The notes under the pieces: generated by a model | Database searches by the model: none | Told to the model about the DNA's origin: nothing | What the model saw: only the letters and a program-made list of their open reading frames with translations | Part shown: positions 49,314 through 59,925 of the stretch, piece by piece | Position numbering within the stretch: position 1 is the first letter of the stretch | Layout: each line of letters starts with the position of its first letter | From: Sisyra terminalis | Lineage: Eukaryota; Arthropoda; Insecta; Neuroptera; Sisyridae | DNA length: 64,000 nt | NCBI GenBank assembly: GCA_958496175.1 | Contig: OY292276.1 | Location: 25,934,001 to 25,998,000 of the forward strand | Direction: 5' to 3' | Translations under genes and position numbers: made by a program

Positions 49314-49697
49314 ATCTCCCTTTTCGGGATGTCCATATCTGGCAACGTTGCATTTTCTCCTTTATTTTTAATTTAATTCGTATTTTTTTTGTAAATTCTC
49401 TTCTAATATTGTATCATTTTTTTCTTTTATCGCTAATTTTTTCCTTGGTTCGAATTGTTTGCGAAGAAAATTAACCTACTGGTGACCGAGTGGTTAAAGT
49501 GATCGCTCCAAAACTGGTTGGTATTGGGTTCGATCCTCGTATCGAGCCAATTTTTGATATTTCTCGATTTACGGATTTTTATAAACTCTGGAGTCACTTA
49601 AAACCTTGGCAGTTAAAAAGCGACGATAAATAATAATTAAAAACAATGTTGGAAATGCACCGTTGCCTGATATTGACGTTCCTAAGAACAACAAGGG
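49314..49697. mobile_element. MITE family B, copy 2, split by a SINE
   Basis: The left arm CATATCTGGCAACGTTGCAT at about 49334 and the right arm, reverse-complemented (CAATATCAGGCAACGGTGCA), match the 3366-3581 element. A family 1 SINE occupies the middle, which accounts for the extra length. Confidence 0.7.
49474..49637 (+). repeat. tRNA-derived SINE, family 1 (best-preserved copy)
   Basis: The head reads GGTGACCGAGTGGTTAAAGT (pol III A box) and, about 40 bp on, GGGTTCGATCC (B box), as in tRNA-Ser/Leu-like genes. A tRNA-unrelated body follows: TTTCTCGATTTACGGATTTT, GAGTCACTTAAAACC, AAAGCGACGATAAATAATAA. The cloverleaf beyond the boxes is not maintained, and the same unit recurs at 312, 3784 and 10565, so it is a SINE and not a tRNA gene. 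Confidence 0.85.
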
Positions 49698-50452
49698 TTA
49701 TTTCGGGTTAATATGTTTGTAGGTAAAATTTGATACTAATGGATTCATTTTTAACCTTTTTTGAATAAAAATAACTATAAATTCATAAAATTAAAGTAAA
49801 TTTTTAAAAAATATTCATTTTCAACGGTTATATGTACTTGAAATCATGTAATAAATGAATGGATTTCCAAAATTTAAAAAAATTAAAATTAAAAATTAAA
49901 AATCTTACGATTGAGTATAACAATTAATTATCAAAGTATTGATTTAGAATTTTGTAAGCAATTGTTTTCATATAATTTAAATCAAAATTAAATTTTTAGA
50001 AATCCAAAATTCGGGTGGGAAATTATATGGTTAACGGAAAACTTAAGAAATTACGGAAAATTTTGATTTGATAAATTATTATTTGGGAAAATAATCGGAA
50101 ACGATATTAACTCAATATTTTAAATTTACCATAAAAATGGGTTAATATAAAATATTTTTATAACTTTTTTTCAGTAATTCTGTGTAAAGGTACTTTATGC
50201 TTTCGGAAAACTCTGACGTACTTAATATACAATAATCTATAAAACCTATTTTGTTCAATTAAAACTAAAAATAAATATCAATTTTTTTCTGCTTCTTACT
50301 ATGTAATTACTATTACTTCATTATATGTCAAAGTTCACTTTAAAAATGTTCACATTATCACATTTATAATCATAAATTGTTTTTAAATTTCAAGACAAAT
50401 ATTATTGGGATATAGGATTATAAGAACTATATTTTGGCTAGTGTCTCCCTTA

Positions 50453-50490
50453 AGGACGTCAATATCTGACAACGTTGTAGTTAAAAAGAA
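50453..50490 (+). repeat. MITE family B, solitary arm
   Basis: CTCCCTTAAGGACGTCAATA then TCTGACAACGTTGTAG matches the family B terminus. No opposite arm was found nearby. Confidence 0.55.
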
Positions 50491-52019
50491 TTAAGTAGGT
50501 ATCAAGAATAAAAATGGGTTTTTTAAAATTCATCAAATTCATGTACAATACGTCTCATGTTCATCATTTTCCTCTTTAAATATGAGTTAGTCTTTATAAA
50601 TGTGTGAAACGATTGCAACTGTATTTTATTTAATACATTTGAGCCTATAATATTGCCCTTTTAATGTAAAGTCGCCTCCAATGAATTGAAACTCTTCCCT
50701 CAGCATTGAGGAAATAAACTCGATTCAAATAGTTATTGATTTCTCCATCGAGCAACCTAAATAATATGAAATAATGACTGACTGAAACTTTCTCAGAAAT
50801 ATAATTAACTATTTATTATACTGTGACTCGTAAAAGATTTCGATTTTCTCAACAAATTAGCTTTAAACTACAAAGCTTATCCATTTTCATTTAAAAGTCA
50901 AATATTCGCTTAAAAATTTTAAACTCGACCAAAGCTTTAAAGCTCTAAAATTTGGTAAAGTATCAGTTTGAATTACATCAAATTCGTTTTTACGGTCTCC
51001 AAGGGTTAATCTTGAAATAAATTGAAAAAGCAATCAATTTTTTTCCGTCCTTAAGTGCTTTCGCATGTTATTTGCAAAGAAAAATCGTCAATTTTTCAAA
51101 TGCTTAGTTAAGATTCAAACCTCAACTGTAATAAAGTTTCAATTACTATTTTATTGAAGGACAAAGTTTACTTCAGAAAATTATTTTAATTTTTTAAATT
51201 TAATCAATATAAAGTAAGTGTCGGAAATTGTAGCGAATAAAAGGAAAAACGGGGAAGTCGGGGTAAGTTGTCAGTTTTGAAAGTGTGAGGTTGCGAATTA
51301 TCTTAATTAAATATGTTTCCATGATGGAAATTGATTGTCTCACTTTTATTTCTGACTATTGAAAAGAAAATGCTAACGTGAAACGTTGAATTTTTAAGAA
51401 AGTAAAATTAATTCTTGGAATGTAAAACGACGGTTTTCTAGGTGAATTTGCTTCGTTGAATTTAAATGAATAGAATGTATCATTAATTTAAGACTGAATT
51501 TTAGATTTATCAATAGTGACTTGTGGTTAGTTTGCTTCGGAAAACTTAGATTTAATGTTCATGTTGAAGATGCTTTTAGATAAATGCTTGAATCTAAAAT
51601 GAATCAAAATCAATGCAAAGGGTTAAAATCTAAGAGACATTTTCCTAATTAAATTATCAAGCTTAGCTAGTTGATGTGGTTAGTACAACTCAATTAACTA
51701 AAAGGTCGATAGGAAAGAAAATTACCACCAAACTCAAATCAAAATACATTTTTAAACCATGTTATAGATTACTCTATAAAAAATTTGGTTTATTTTGTTA
51801 TTTTTGGAAAAATTATAAAGTTGATAAACAGTAAACAGTGTCAACGGTAATCTCTAGGCAGACTTTCTAGTAGCCTTTTTATAAAATGGTTTCAACTTGT
51901 AGTCAAGAATTGTGCCATTATACAAGTACCTGGAAAGTATTGTGAATGATCGATTATTGCAAACTGAAGAAAGAGGTTAGAATTAGCATTGAGCATACCA
52001 AAAATATATAAGCATGAGA
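50491..52019. other. Ih: Intronic AT-rich stretch
   Basis: No supported gene or repeat. Confidence 0.45.
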
Positions 52020-52730
52020 TGACTCATCGTAAGGTCAGATCGTAAGATCTGGAACTCCAAATTCGCATGGTCAGATATTGCATCTGACTCTTTCTTAGTT
52101 CCTCAATTTTCCTGTAGGAAGGCGAAAGATGGATTCTCGATACATCATTGGAAAAGAAACTTGATGGGTCCCAAGAACACCAAATGTAGAAGCTCTTAAT
52201 CGCATGGGAAAACAAAAAGACCTTAGGGTTTCATTATGGAAAGAACAACGCGTTATACGAAACATAAAAGACGAGAAAAAAAGTTTGAACTCCTATAAAT
52301 GATTACAGAAGGCAAAGTCCAAGAGAAAAGATCTATCGGTAGACATCAAATTTCTTGGTTGAAGGATATCCAATGATGTTTTGCCTCTCAACTCTTGATA
52401 TATTCTGAATAGCTATTTCTAGAGAAGTGGTTCTCATTTAAAAAGCTGTGGCCAGATTAGACATTAACGGTCCTATGTAAATGCCTTGTAGCCGCACCAA
52501 ATATGAATTTTGGAATATGGTATAAAAGCTGCTGTATTTACAGAAGAATGAATCAACTTAGGTTTAAGTATATATTCAATAAAAGACAACATTTAATTTT
52601 TCAATATTGGCTATGAAAGGTTTTTTTGATGGTCGCAGCAAAATCCTTTGGTGACCACACATGAGAACCTTGAACAATTTTTGCTATTTGGATTGATAAT
52701 CTTCAAAAAAGGATGACACCATAATATGAA
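52020..52730 (+). pseudogene. LINE (non-LTR retrotransposon) C-terminal pseudogene
   Basis: This was the C-terminal part of an endonuclease/reverse transcriptase protein. In broken plus-strand frames one reads NVEALNRMGKQKDL (52180s). Next comes FELL...MITEGKVQEKRSIGRHQISW and LKDIQ (about 52290-52370), matching the LIxGKIxGKRGxGRRRxSWLKNLR block. Then comes a FRIAISRE-like stretch (about 52410) and finally FAIWIDNLQKRMTP with TAA near 52720. At least two frameshifts and several stops are present. The reverse transcriptase catalytic region is absent (5' truncation, usual for LINEs). Confidence 0.7.
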
Positions 52731-55700
52731 AACCCAAGAATTATATAGAATAACAAACTTATACTTTTTATTTAAAACGTTTATTTGAAAAAATGTAGTC
52801 TAAATTGTTGCCAACCATAACCAATAAGTTTTCCTCACGCTTGGTGGTGACCCATTCCTTTGTAACTTTTCAAAACTACCTTTTTATCTATGTATTAAAT
52901 GCAGCCTTGATTTAAAGAGAAAAGCTTGAATAGTATAAATCCGAGCTACTAATGCATGAGTACCTATACTAATCCTGGCCTATAAATATAAACCGATAAA
53001 GTTCATATGCCACATAACATTCAATTCAATGCGTACTCATACAAATTTGTCTATTTTTCATGACTAATACGAACCATCGGCTTTAGCCAAACTTTCTGCT
53101 GATTTTAAGCCAAAGCAGAAATTGTAAAGGTTGGTGATTTTTTGATCAAAACTTCAATAGAATTCACCTATGGTCTCCAGAACCAGCGCAAAAGAAAGAA
53201 GTTTCCTCATTTCTTTTATTTGGATTTTATATCCATCATTTCTGACAACTATTTATATTTCGTCTACTTTTGGAAAAAAATATTTAACGGCGGTTATATT
53301 ATTATATATCCAACATATCTATTTGGCATAAAATTAATTTATTGGTTTCCAATAAGTATTTTATGAAGCTCACAAAATTAATTAATATCTCATAATATCA
53401 TATCCTTTTCTCTTTTAGTTTATGAAGGGTAATCCTTTTGATGTAAAAAGAACTTTATTTCTTTCTAAAATAGCTAATGTAAATGAACTTTTGTTTGAAA
53501 GAAAAGGAACAATGTGTATTTTTTTACCAAGATGGAGAAATTTGGACCGGTTAACAATTATTATTATCAGTGAAATACAACTCAAAAAATGAAGTTCGTT
53601 AGGGTTTCTTTAAAAATTAGGTAGATATATGCAGTAGTATACATATGAGCTCGTACATTAGCCCAAAAATTTGTGATTTCATCTATACATTGGTCAATAT
53701 TCTGGTTGCTAATATAAAATACTTTAAAAGTTTTATGGTAACTATACTAAATTGTTGCTGATATTTTGTCATGGAATGCAATAGGTGCATAGGTCTACTG
53801 AAATTGCTTGCGGACAAAATTTCGAAAACATCCTGCTGAAAACTCTTGGATCTATATGCAAAACTGACAACATAAAGATTTTGGTCAACAAGGATTCTTG
53901 TATATTATGAACATTGTGTACTTGTATACTATGACTATGGCCTCATACGTATGTATACGTAATATATGGGTTTAATATGTAGTAAGACAACTAGACGAGT
54001 TTAATTATCAATGATACAATGGCCAACATTTACTCCTAAATAAAAAAATTAACTTAAATTATAAGTTATTGACCATTTTCCAGCGAAATTGAGTTCTTTT
54101 ACTAATTCAAGAAAAATAAAATAAAAAATATCTCAACACATTTTTTTTCATCACCACTTCATAACATATTAAGCCCTTAGCGACCATATGATTCCTAATA
54201 ATCCCGTAAACTGAGAACTTGTTCGTTATGGGATTTAAACTCAAAATTACGTAGCGATCACCTTGACATCTACATTGAGCTTTTTTTGAATGGGTAAAAG
54301 GAACAAAAAAATATAAGTACTACAACTTAAAAAATATATACTTGCAAGTATGTGCTTTTGGTTACACGTTGCACCACACTGTCGGAATAGTCACTAAAAT
54401 TACAAATGCTACAACATTAGCTGCAATATAGTAAAATGTCAAGAAAATTCTTTACCTCGAAGCTTTTAAGTTTTGAAAACATGCATATATTGCTTACAAT
54501 ATTGTTAAAAACATTTTCGAATAATAAAAATGACAGTAAAAGAAATCGTTAGTTAGTTAACTAATTTTAAAGGTAATTATTGTTCAATGGACAGAAATAG
54601 TATAAACTTTTATTAGATTTGCTATCATAGTACTAAGCAAGAAATACTACATGGTAAAAGTTGTTCAAAGAGTTTTCTTCTACTATGAGGACCTAATATA
54701 TACTGAAATATGATACTTTTTGGTAAATTAGACGAGATACTCTGGCGGAAATGATTTTTTTCTTTGTTTCAGTACAATATTGCCCATAATATAGTTGTGG
54801 TGGTCGTGGTTCAAAATGACAAGTATCTGATTTAACTGATTCTTACTTTAACGCCATCTACGATCATCAGCTTAAAGCAACGGTCAGGGAACTTTTTTAA
54901 CCATTACCCAAAAATAGTTTTGCGAAAGTCAATATTACCCCCTCATCTAGGATAGGGGTGTGAGATGGCCTGCCTCATATATCTTGCTGAATTGTTTTAG
55001 TCAAAAATAGTGGTTCTTAATAGTGATGTTAAAAATTAATAAATAACTGATTATTTAACCAATTAAATATCAAATTAAATAACTAATGCTACTTACAATA
55101 CAAAACCAGCGCAGAACAAGTATGTGCTTAAGCGAAATTGTAGTTGTACCCGTAATTGTAAAATTAATTTTAAGTAATCAAATTTTATATTATCAGTTTT
55201 TATCCATTTATCCTATATAAAGGAATATTAAAATAAAAATAATTATTTGCTTTTGACATTGATTTTTAAATCTGGTAACTTGCTCATTTTTAAATTAATA
55301 TTTAAATTGAAAGCTACGTTTTCATGATGACTAATAAAATATGTATCACAGAAAAATATTATAATTTTTTTTCAAATTCAAGACATAATTATTTATTTAA
55401 ACATAGGTGCACAAAATCATTAAGAACCCGCGAGACTGACTCACCAATCCCAGGGTTGAATTGAATTGAACTCAGGCTAAGGATGTTATTGAGATAATAT
55501 CGGAGACAAAAGTACATAAAAATAGAAATTCGTGAATAATTACGTCGTGTTGCAAACCATGAGATGAATAAACAGGTTTATACTTAAAAAAATGTATGTA
55601 GTGTAAGAGAAAATCGAAAATTTCCCCAAAAAGTTTAAATAAAACAAGAAAAAACAAAAATATAAAAACTTTTTAACAAATTTTGGGCCTGAACATATCT

Positions 55701-56900
55701 TGATTTCAACTTAACAAATCAAAATATTACTGATTTGATGTTCATAAGTTATGAATATAAAAATTTTTAATATTATTAAATCATAAATAAAACATTAAAT
55801 TAGAATGTTTTTAAGATAATTATAACTTAGAAAATAAAAATAAAATTAATAATTCAACATTATATAAAATAATGAAACCGTGATAACGCTGTAGAATTTA
55901 TAGGTTGGCATCGTTGGCAACGTTAATATGTCTCTCTCACATGTTGTGAGTGAGTATGCGCAACATGCTCAACATTTAAAAAATAAATTATATGAAACAT
56001 TCCATGATTTTTCGCTTCACACTGTGTACTCATGAGTGTGACAAAGATAAATGATGGGTTTCATTTTTATCTACCAAATGGTAACCAAATGTACCAACAC
56101 AGATTGTATTATATACAAGACGATACGTCTCAGCTGACGACAGTGTTGCCGCACTTTCTTATACACTTACTAATTTATCAAGTTAAAACCACATTTTCAG
56201 TCTGTTTATAATTTGATTCTTAAAAACCACATAGTGAATTCAAATAAAATTAATCAAAATTAGTTCCATGAAGTTTAAACTACAAATTTGTATAGTTTAG
56301 GATGCCTGGTAATATTTTTCTGGCTAATAAAAATAAATTTGGCCTGTTCGATCTCCGATTCTCCATAAGATTACGTGTAAAATCATAGTATTTTTAAATT
56401 GTAATAAATGTTTAACGACTTAGTGAATCACTTTAAAATGTTTCCAAGTATTTTAGCGTTAAATAAGAAACATTCTCCTAAATTTTTAGTTAGCTGGTAG
56501 CATTTTAACATACCTCCATAATATTCTTAAGAACTATTGATTTAAAGAATGGTTCGTAAAAATCAACACGTTTATAAAATAGCAAACTAGATAAATTTCT
56601 TTATTACCTCCAAAAAAGTCATTTTAACCCCTTTTAGGGTTATTTACCACAGTTCCCTGAGTTGATTTAAGTTTAAGCTGGAATCTAATAGGTCTGATTG
56701 AATAAGGTGATACTATCAAAATTTGATTTTAAAATTTAAAATCATAACACTATTTATAATTGTAATATTAACTATATTATTATTGTATTTAAGAATATCA
56801 TTGCGAAGCCTTTGTAATAATTAAAAAGAATCCATTAGATATAATCTATTACAATGGATGTTTTACTTTTTTTAAAAAAAAAAAAGAAGTTATTAGTTGC
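52731..56900. other. Ih: Intronic AT-rich stretch with a decayed SINE fragment
   Basis: At about 54165-54285 (minus) TACGTAGCGATCACCTTGAC and AATCCCGTAAACTGAG look like a degraded family 1 SINE. At about 54878-54910 GGTCAGGGAACTTTTTT resembles a hAT terminus without a partner. Nothing else is supported. Confidence 0.4.
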
Positions 56901-56939
56901 CTCTAACGTAATATATTTTTTAACTTGCCATTAAATGGC

Positions 56940-57370
56940 ACATAAACTGGCTTGTTTCAGGAGATAAACGTGGGGGATAAATCAGTTGGATGGTTTGAAA
57001 GTCTTTTATCGAATTTTGGGACTTAAATTCATTCGAATACGTTCGCGTATTTTTCGATTGGGTGGTATTTAGAGCATGGAGATAAGGTGATTTTTTTTTT
57101 GTTTGTGCATGTTTTGTGTGGATGGAAGGCTGTTTACGAGGCGATGAAACAAACAGATATTGATTATTATGCTCACGATGACCTAATTACGGAAATATCT
57201 TCGATATCGCTCACACTTTCAAAAGGATTTGATGGCGAAAACGAGATTAGAAGACGAAGGCTTTGGTAATGATTGATTTTTGCAGTGAATGCAATTAGTA
57301 ACAGGTCGCAATCGATGACCTTCGAGTCAAGCTTTTGTACAGCTTTTAAGAAGGTGATGTATGTTAAGGG
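56940..57370. other. Ih: GC-richer patch in Ih intron 1, possible conserved element
   Basis: This lies 1.4-1.8 kb downstream of the Ih start exon (minus-strand sense) and is of higher complexity than its flanks. The plus-strand frame 57087-57269 has an unusually balanced amino-acid mix (WKAVYEAMKQTDIDYYAHDD), but no recognisable domain and no convincing acceptor or donor. It could be an enhancer or an unrecognised exon. Confidence 0.3.
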
Positions 57371-57478
57371 TAGTTTTTCATATAGCCAGGGTGAAATTTT
57401 TATAAAATTCTTAGAATTTTACCAAATCATCAAGTTCATTAACTGATTAATTATTCCTTTTTTGTAACTATTAAAATA

Positions 57479-57480
<2 letters not shown>

Positions 57481-57532
<52 letters not shown>
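57481..57532. repeat. (AT)n microsatellite
   Basis: About 24 near-perfect AT units. Confidence 0.98.
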
Positions 57533-57534
<2 letters not shown>

Positions 57535-58766
57535 ATTATAATCTCATTGCATTCAGCAAATAAATTTCTTCAGCTCTTAATTTAAATATGTCGTGTGAAA
57601 ACTTAGATTTATTTATTTTTTTGATTTTTTTTTTCAGTAAAAAACTTGGAATTCTAAGACCTTGTGTTAACAAGAGTAAATTGGAATGTTTGCTTATTCT
57701 TTTGTGTCGCAAAATATTTCTTTCATGCAAACCGCTTTTCTAAATAGACAATTTGCTTTATTTGAGTACGTGTTAGAATTTATTGGGAAAATAAAATACA
57801 AAATTCGAATTTTTACAACATCAAATTAGGAGACAAATATTTAAAGAAGAATCCGCATGGGTGAATCTTTAAGATTGATTTTTATTTCAAGTATACGACG
57901 AAACATCAACAATTAAATTTTATTTTATATAAGTTTATAACGCAATTCTTTCAAGAATCAATGCTCAAATATGGGCAAAATTTTAATCATTTTGAAGATT
58001 GAAAAGGTTAAAAATATAGTTTGGTTTATTGATTTTTTTATATACTTTGACTCTTTTAAAATTCTACTAAAAATAAGTTTATGCTTTAAATTTGAAGTAA
58101 AGATTTCCAGCTTGAAGATTATATAAAGAAAAATTAACATCCTACTATAATTCTGAAGATATTTGTAAAAAATATAAAAAACTTACATATTTTTATAACT
58201 TCATTATTGAGTAAAAATATTATTTGGTTTTATATTAAAATAGTATTTTTAATAACAAAAAAATATATCATTGTTTTTTTTTTTTTAATAAATCACCGTC
58301 CTTCTATTTCCCTATGTTATCGCTTAAAAATAACTCTAATCCTTATCTCCAAATCAATTTGTTATCTTTTGTCCTTTTTTTCCTTTCATATTTCATAAAT
58401 GTCTTAGAAAATATTTAAATTCAATTTTCTTTAATATATATTTGACTTTGATAAATTCAACCTTATGTAATACATTGAAAAATTGACTCATGTAAAAGAC
58501 CTTTAATAGTTTAACCTTTAAGACATTCACAAAGGAGATTGATTTTTTTGTTTTCGAATTTGGCTTTTCAGTAAAGGAGTTGTAGTATTGAAATAATGAA
58601 ACTTGTAGCTTCGCATTGAAAGAGGGATGAAAGAAAATTGGAAAGGGGGGAGAGAGGATTGGATATTGGAATTGAAAATTGTATTTGGACAATGAAAAAG
58701 ATAATGATTGTAAGAGAAAATTAAAGAAAAGAGTAGAATTAAGAAGAGAAGAGAAGAAAGACTCAC

Positions 58767-58837
58767 TGGCTATGATAATGGTATGCGTATGTACCGCCAG
58801 GTCCAGAAACCCGGCGATGAAGGCTCCTGACAGACAT
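58767..58837 (-). CDS. Ih: Ih/HCN channel, start exon
   Basis: On the minus strand ATG at 58837-58835 opens 23 codons (MSVRSLHRRVSGPGGTYAYH, then YHS) plus two bases CA. They end at a strong donor, A|GTGAGT (58766-58761). The phase 2 end fits the phase 2 start of the exon at 17594, giving a His codon at the joint and then DGGGG. An in-frame TGA lies just upstream (58849-58847), so this is the first usable ATG in the frame. The peptide is basic and then Tyr/His-rich. N-termini of these channels vary greatly, so the peptide cannot be confirmed by family conservation. The 159-codon frame overlapping on this strand reads through the donor and is a shadow. The link to Ih is inferred from frame, strand and splice sites. 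Confidence 0.6.
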
Positions 58838-58846
58838 GCCCGTGGG

Positions 58847-58900
58847 TCACGTGGAGCGTTCCCAGCTAGCATTGCCTTTATAACAACTCATACACAACAT
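58847..58900 (-). CDS. Upstream ORF in Ih 5' leader
   Basis: ATG at 58900-58898 opens 17 codons (MLCMSCYKGNASWERST) and ends at TGA 58849-58847, nine bases before the proposed main ATG and in the same frame. A second in-frame ATG lies at its codon 4. Such leader ORFs often lower translation of the main frame; here this is an inference. It only matters if transcription starts upstream of 58900. Confidence 0.4.
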   Translation of the reverse strand: MLCMSCYKGNASWERST

Positions 58901-59358
58901 ATTCCCGAAAAATAAAGAATTGTTTCCGAAAAACTCGATCGTTTTTATCACAACGACGACAACAACAGCAACGACGGGAACAACGGGAATAACAACAATT
59001 GGCCAAACACATAACTAAAAAGCCTCAAAATCCCTCTTAAATCAAGTCAGTCAGTCAATCGAATTTAAAAGCCCACCCCGTAACAACCCCGAAAAACGCA
59101 ATCAACAATACGAGATCAATTAGATCTATGCTTAAGATGTGCTGCCCCTTCAGGGGTCAAGTCTTGACTATTATCCTGAATCCTCGGACCAATCCAAGTG
59201 CGCAGGCTTTCACCACGCATTTTCATTCCCCGTTCGCATCGTCGTCTCGATCAACCCCCGCACATGAATGAAAGCTCGTTTCGATGTCCTCCAAACGTCG
59301 TGACACCGAAACTAGCGCCACCATCGTCGATAGCGATGAAGCGCCTCGGTATAGTGAC

Positions 59359-59382
59359 GAATTAACGCCTAGGCGTTAATTC
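59359..59382. promoter_or_regulatory. Perfect 24-bp palindrome upstream of Ih
   Basis: The half GAATTAACGCCT is followed immediately by its exact reverse complement. It occurs at the outer boundary of the GC-richer Ih upstream region. It could be a binding site for a dimeric factor or simply a chance cruciform. Confidence 0.6.
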
Positions 59383-59846
59383 ACGCTAATTTCACGGTGT
59401 ATAAATTCCACAAATTTCAAATTATTAACGCACAACCATATCAAACTAACTATAAATGAAATCATAAAAATATTTCATTGTTCAAATATTAAAAAACTAA
59501 AAATAAACCACAATAAAATAGCTATTAAATTGCATTTTCAATTATCTCTTCTTCAATCTCATTACTACCGCTTCGCCAATTTTTAAAACTAACTCAAAAC
59601 TCAAACTACAAATGGGCCAATTTACTTAAATATTTTCTAAGTTTAATTTTAGGAAAAAAAACTTTTAACGATATAATATTTTCTTAATAAATAGTAAAAT
59701 TAAATTGTAATCTCCGTATGAATCTCTTATTTGATATTTGAAAATTTGCTAGTCGCTATCTAACAATTAAATTAGGGTACCATGGTGAATAAATTCACTT
59801 GTTCGCAAATTTAATTTTCAATGCAACACTTATTTCTATAGTGTAC

Positions 59847-59925
59847 TTACCAATGCTTTGTAACAACTAAGGTCTTTAACGACTCTAGGGTAAATAAAAA
59901 TCCGTAAACTTAGAAAAATCATAAG
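59847..59925 (-). repeat. SINE family 1 fragment (body only)
   Basis: AAGGTCTTTAACGACTCTAG then AAATCCGTAAACTTAGAAAA is the reverse complement of the family 1 body. The tRNA-related head is missing. Confidence 0.55.

Larger units (their letters stand above)
17595..58766 (-). other. Ih: Ih intron 1 (about 41 kb)
   Basis: This is bounded by donor A|GTGAGTCTTTC (58766 downward) and acceptor TTGAATTGCAG with a T-rich upstream tract (17595 upward). Phase 2 at both sides restores a His codon (CA|T) at the joint. It is filled with MITEs, SINEs, LINE tails and tandem dimers and contains one GC-rich island near 45 kb. The join is inferred from frame and splice consensus, not from transcripts. Confidence 0.7.
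58838..59400 (-). promoter_or_regulatory. Ih: Ih 5' leader and promoter region (CpG-bearing)
   Basis: Upstream of the start exon (minus-strand sense) the sequence changes from AT-rich to mixed and CpG-bearing up to about 59.39 kb. It carries CGTTGT-type triplet runs at 58950-58990 and CGTCGT words near 59240. It ends at a perfect 24-bp palindrome (59359-59382). The position fits a 5' UTR plus promoter. No TATA box is evident and the start site cannot be placed. Confidence 0.45.

Noticed and set aside
58393..58872. 159-codon minus-strand frame at the Ih start exon
   Set aside because: It reads through the GTGAGT donor into intron and is out of phase with the HCN exon. The 23-codon ATG frame fits better.
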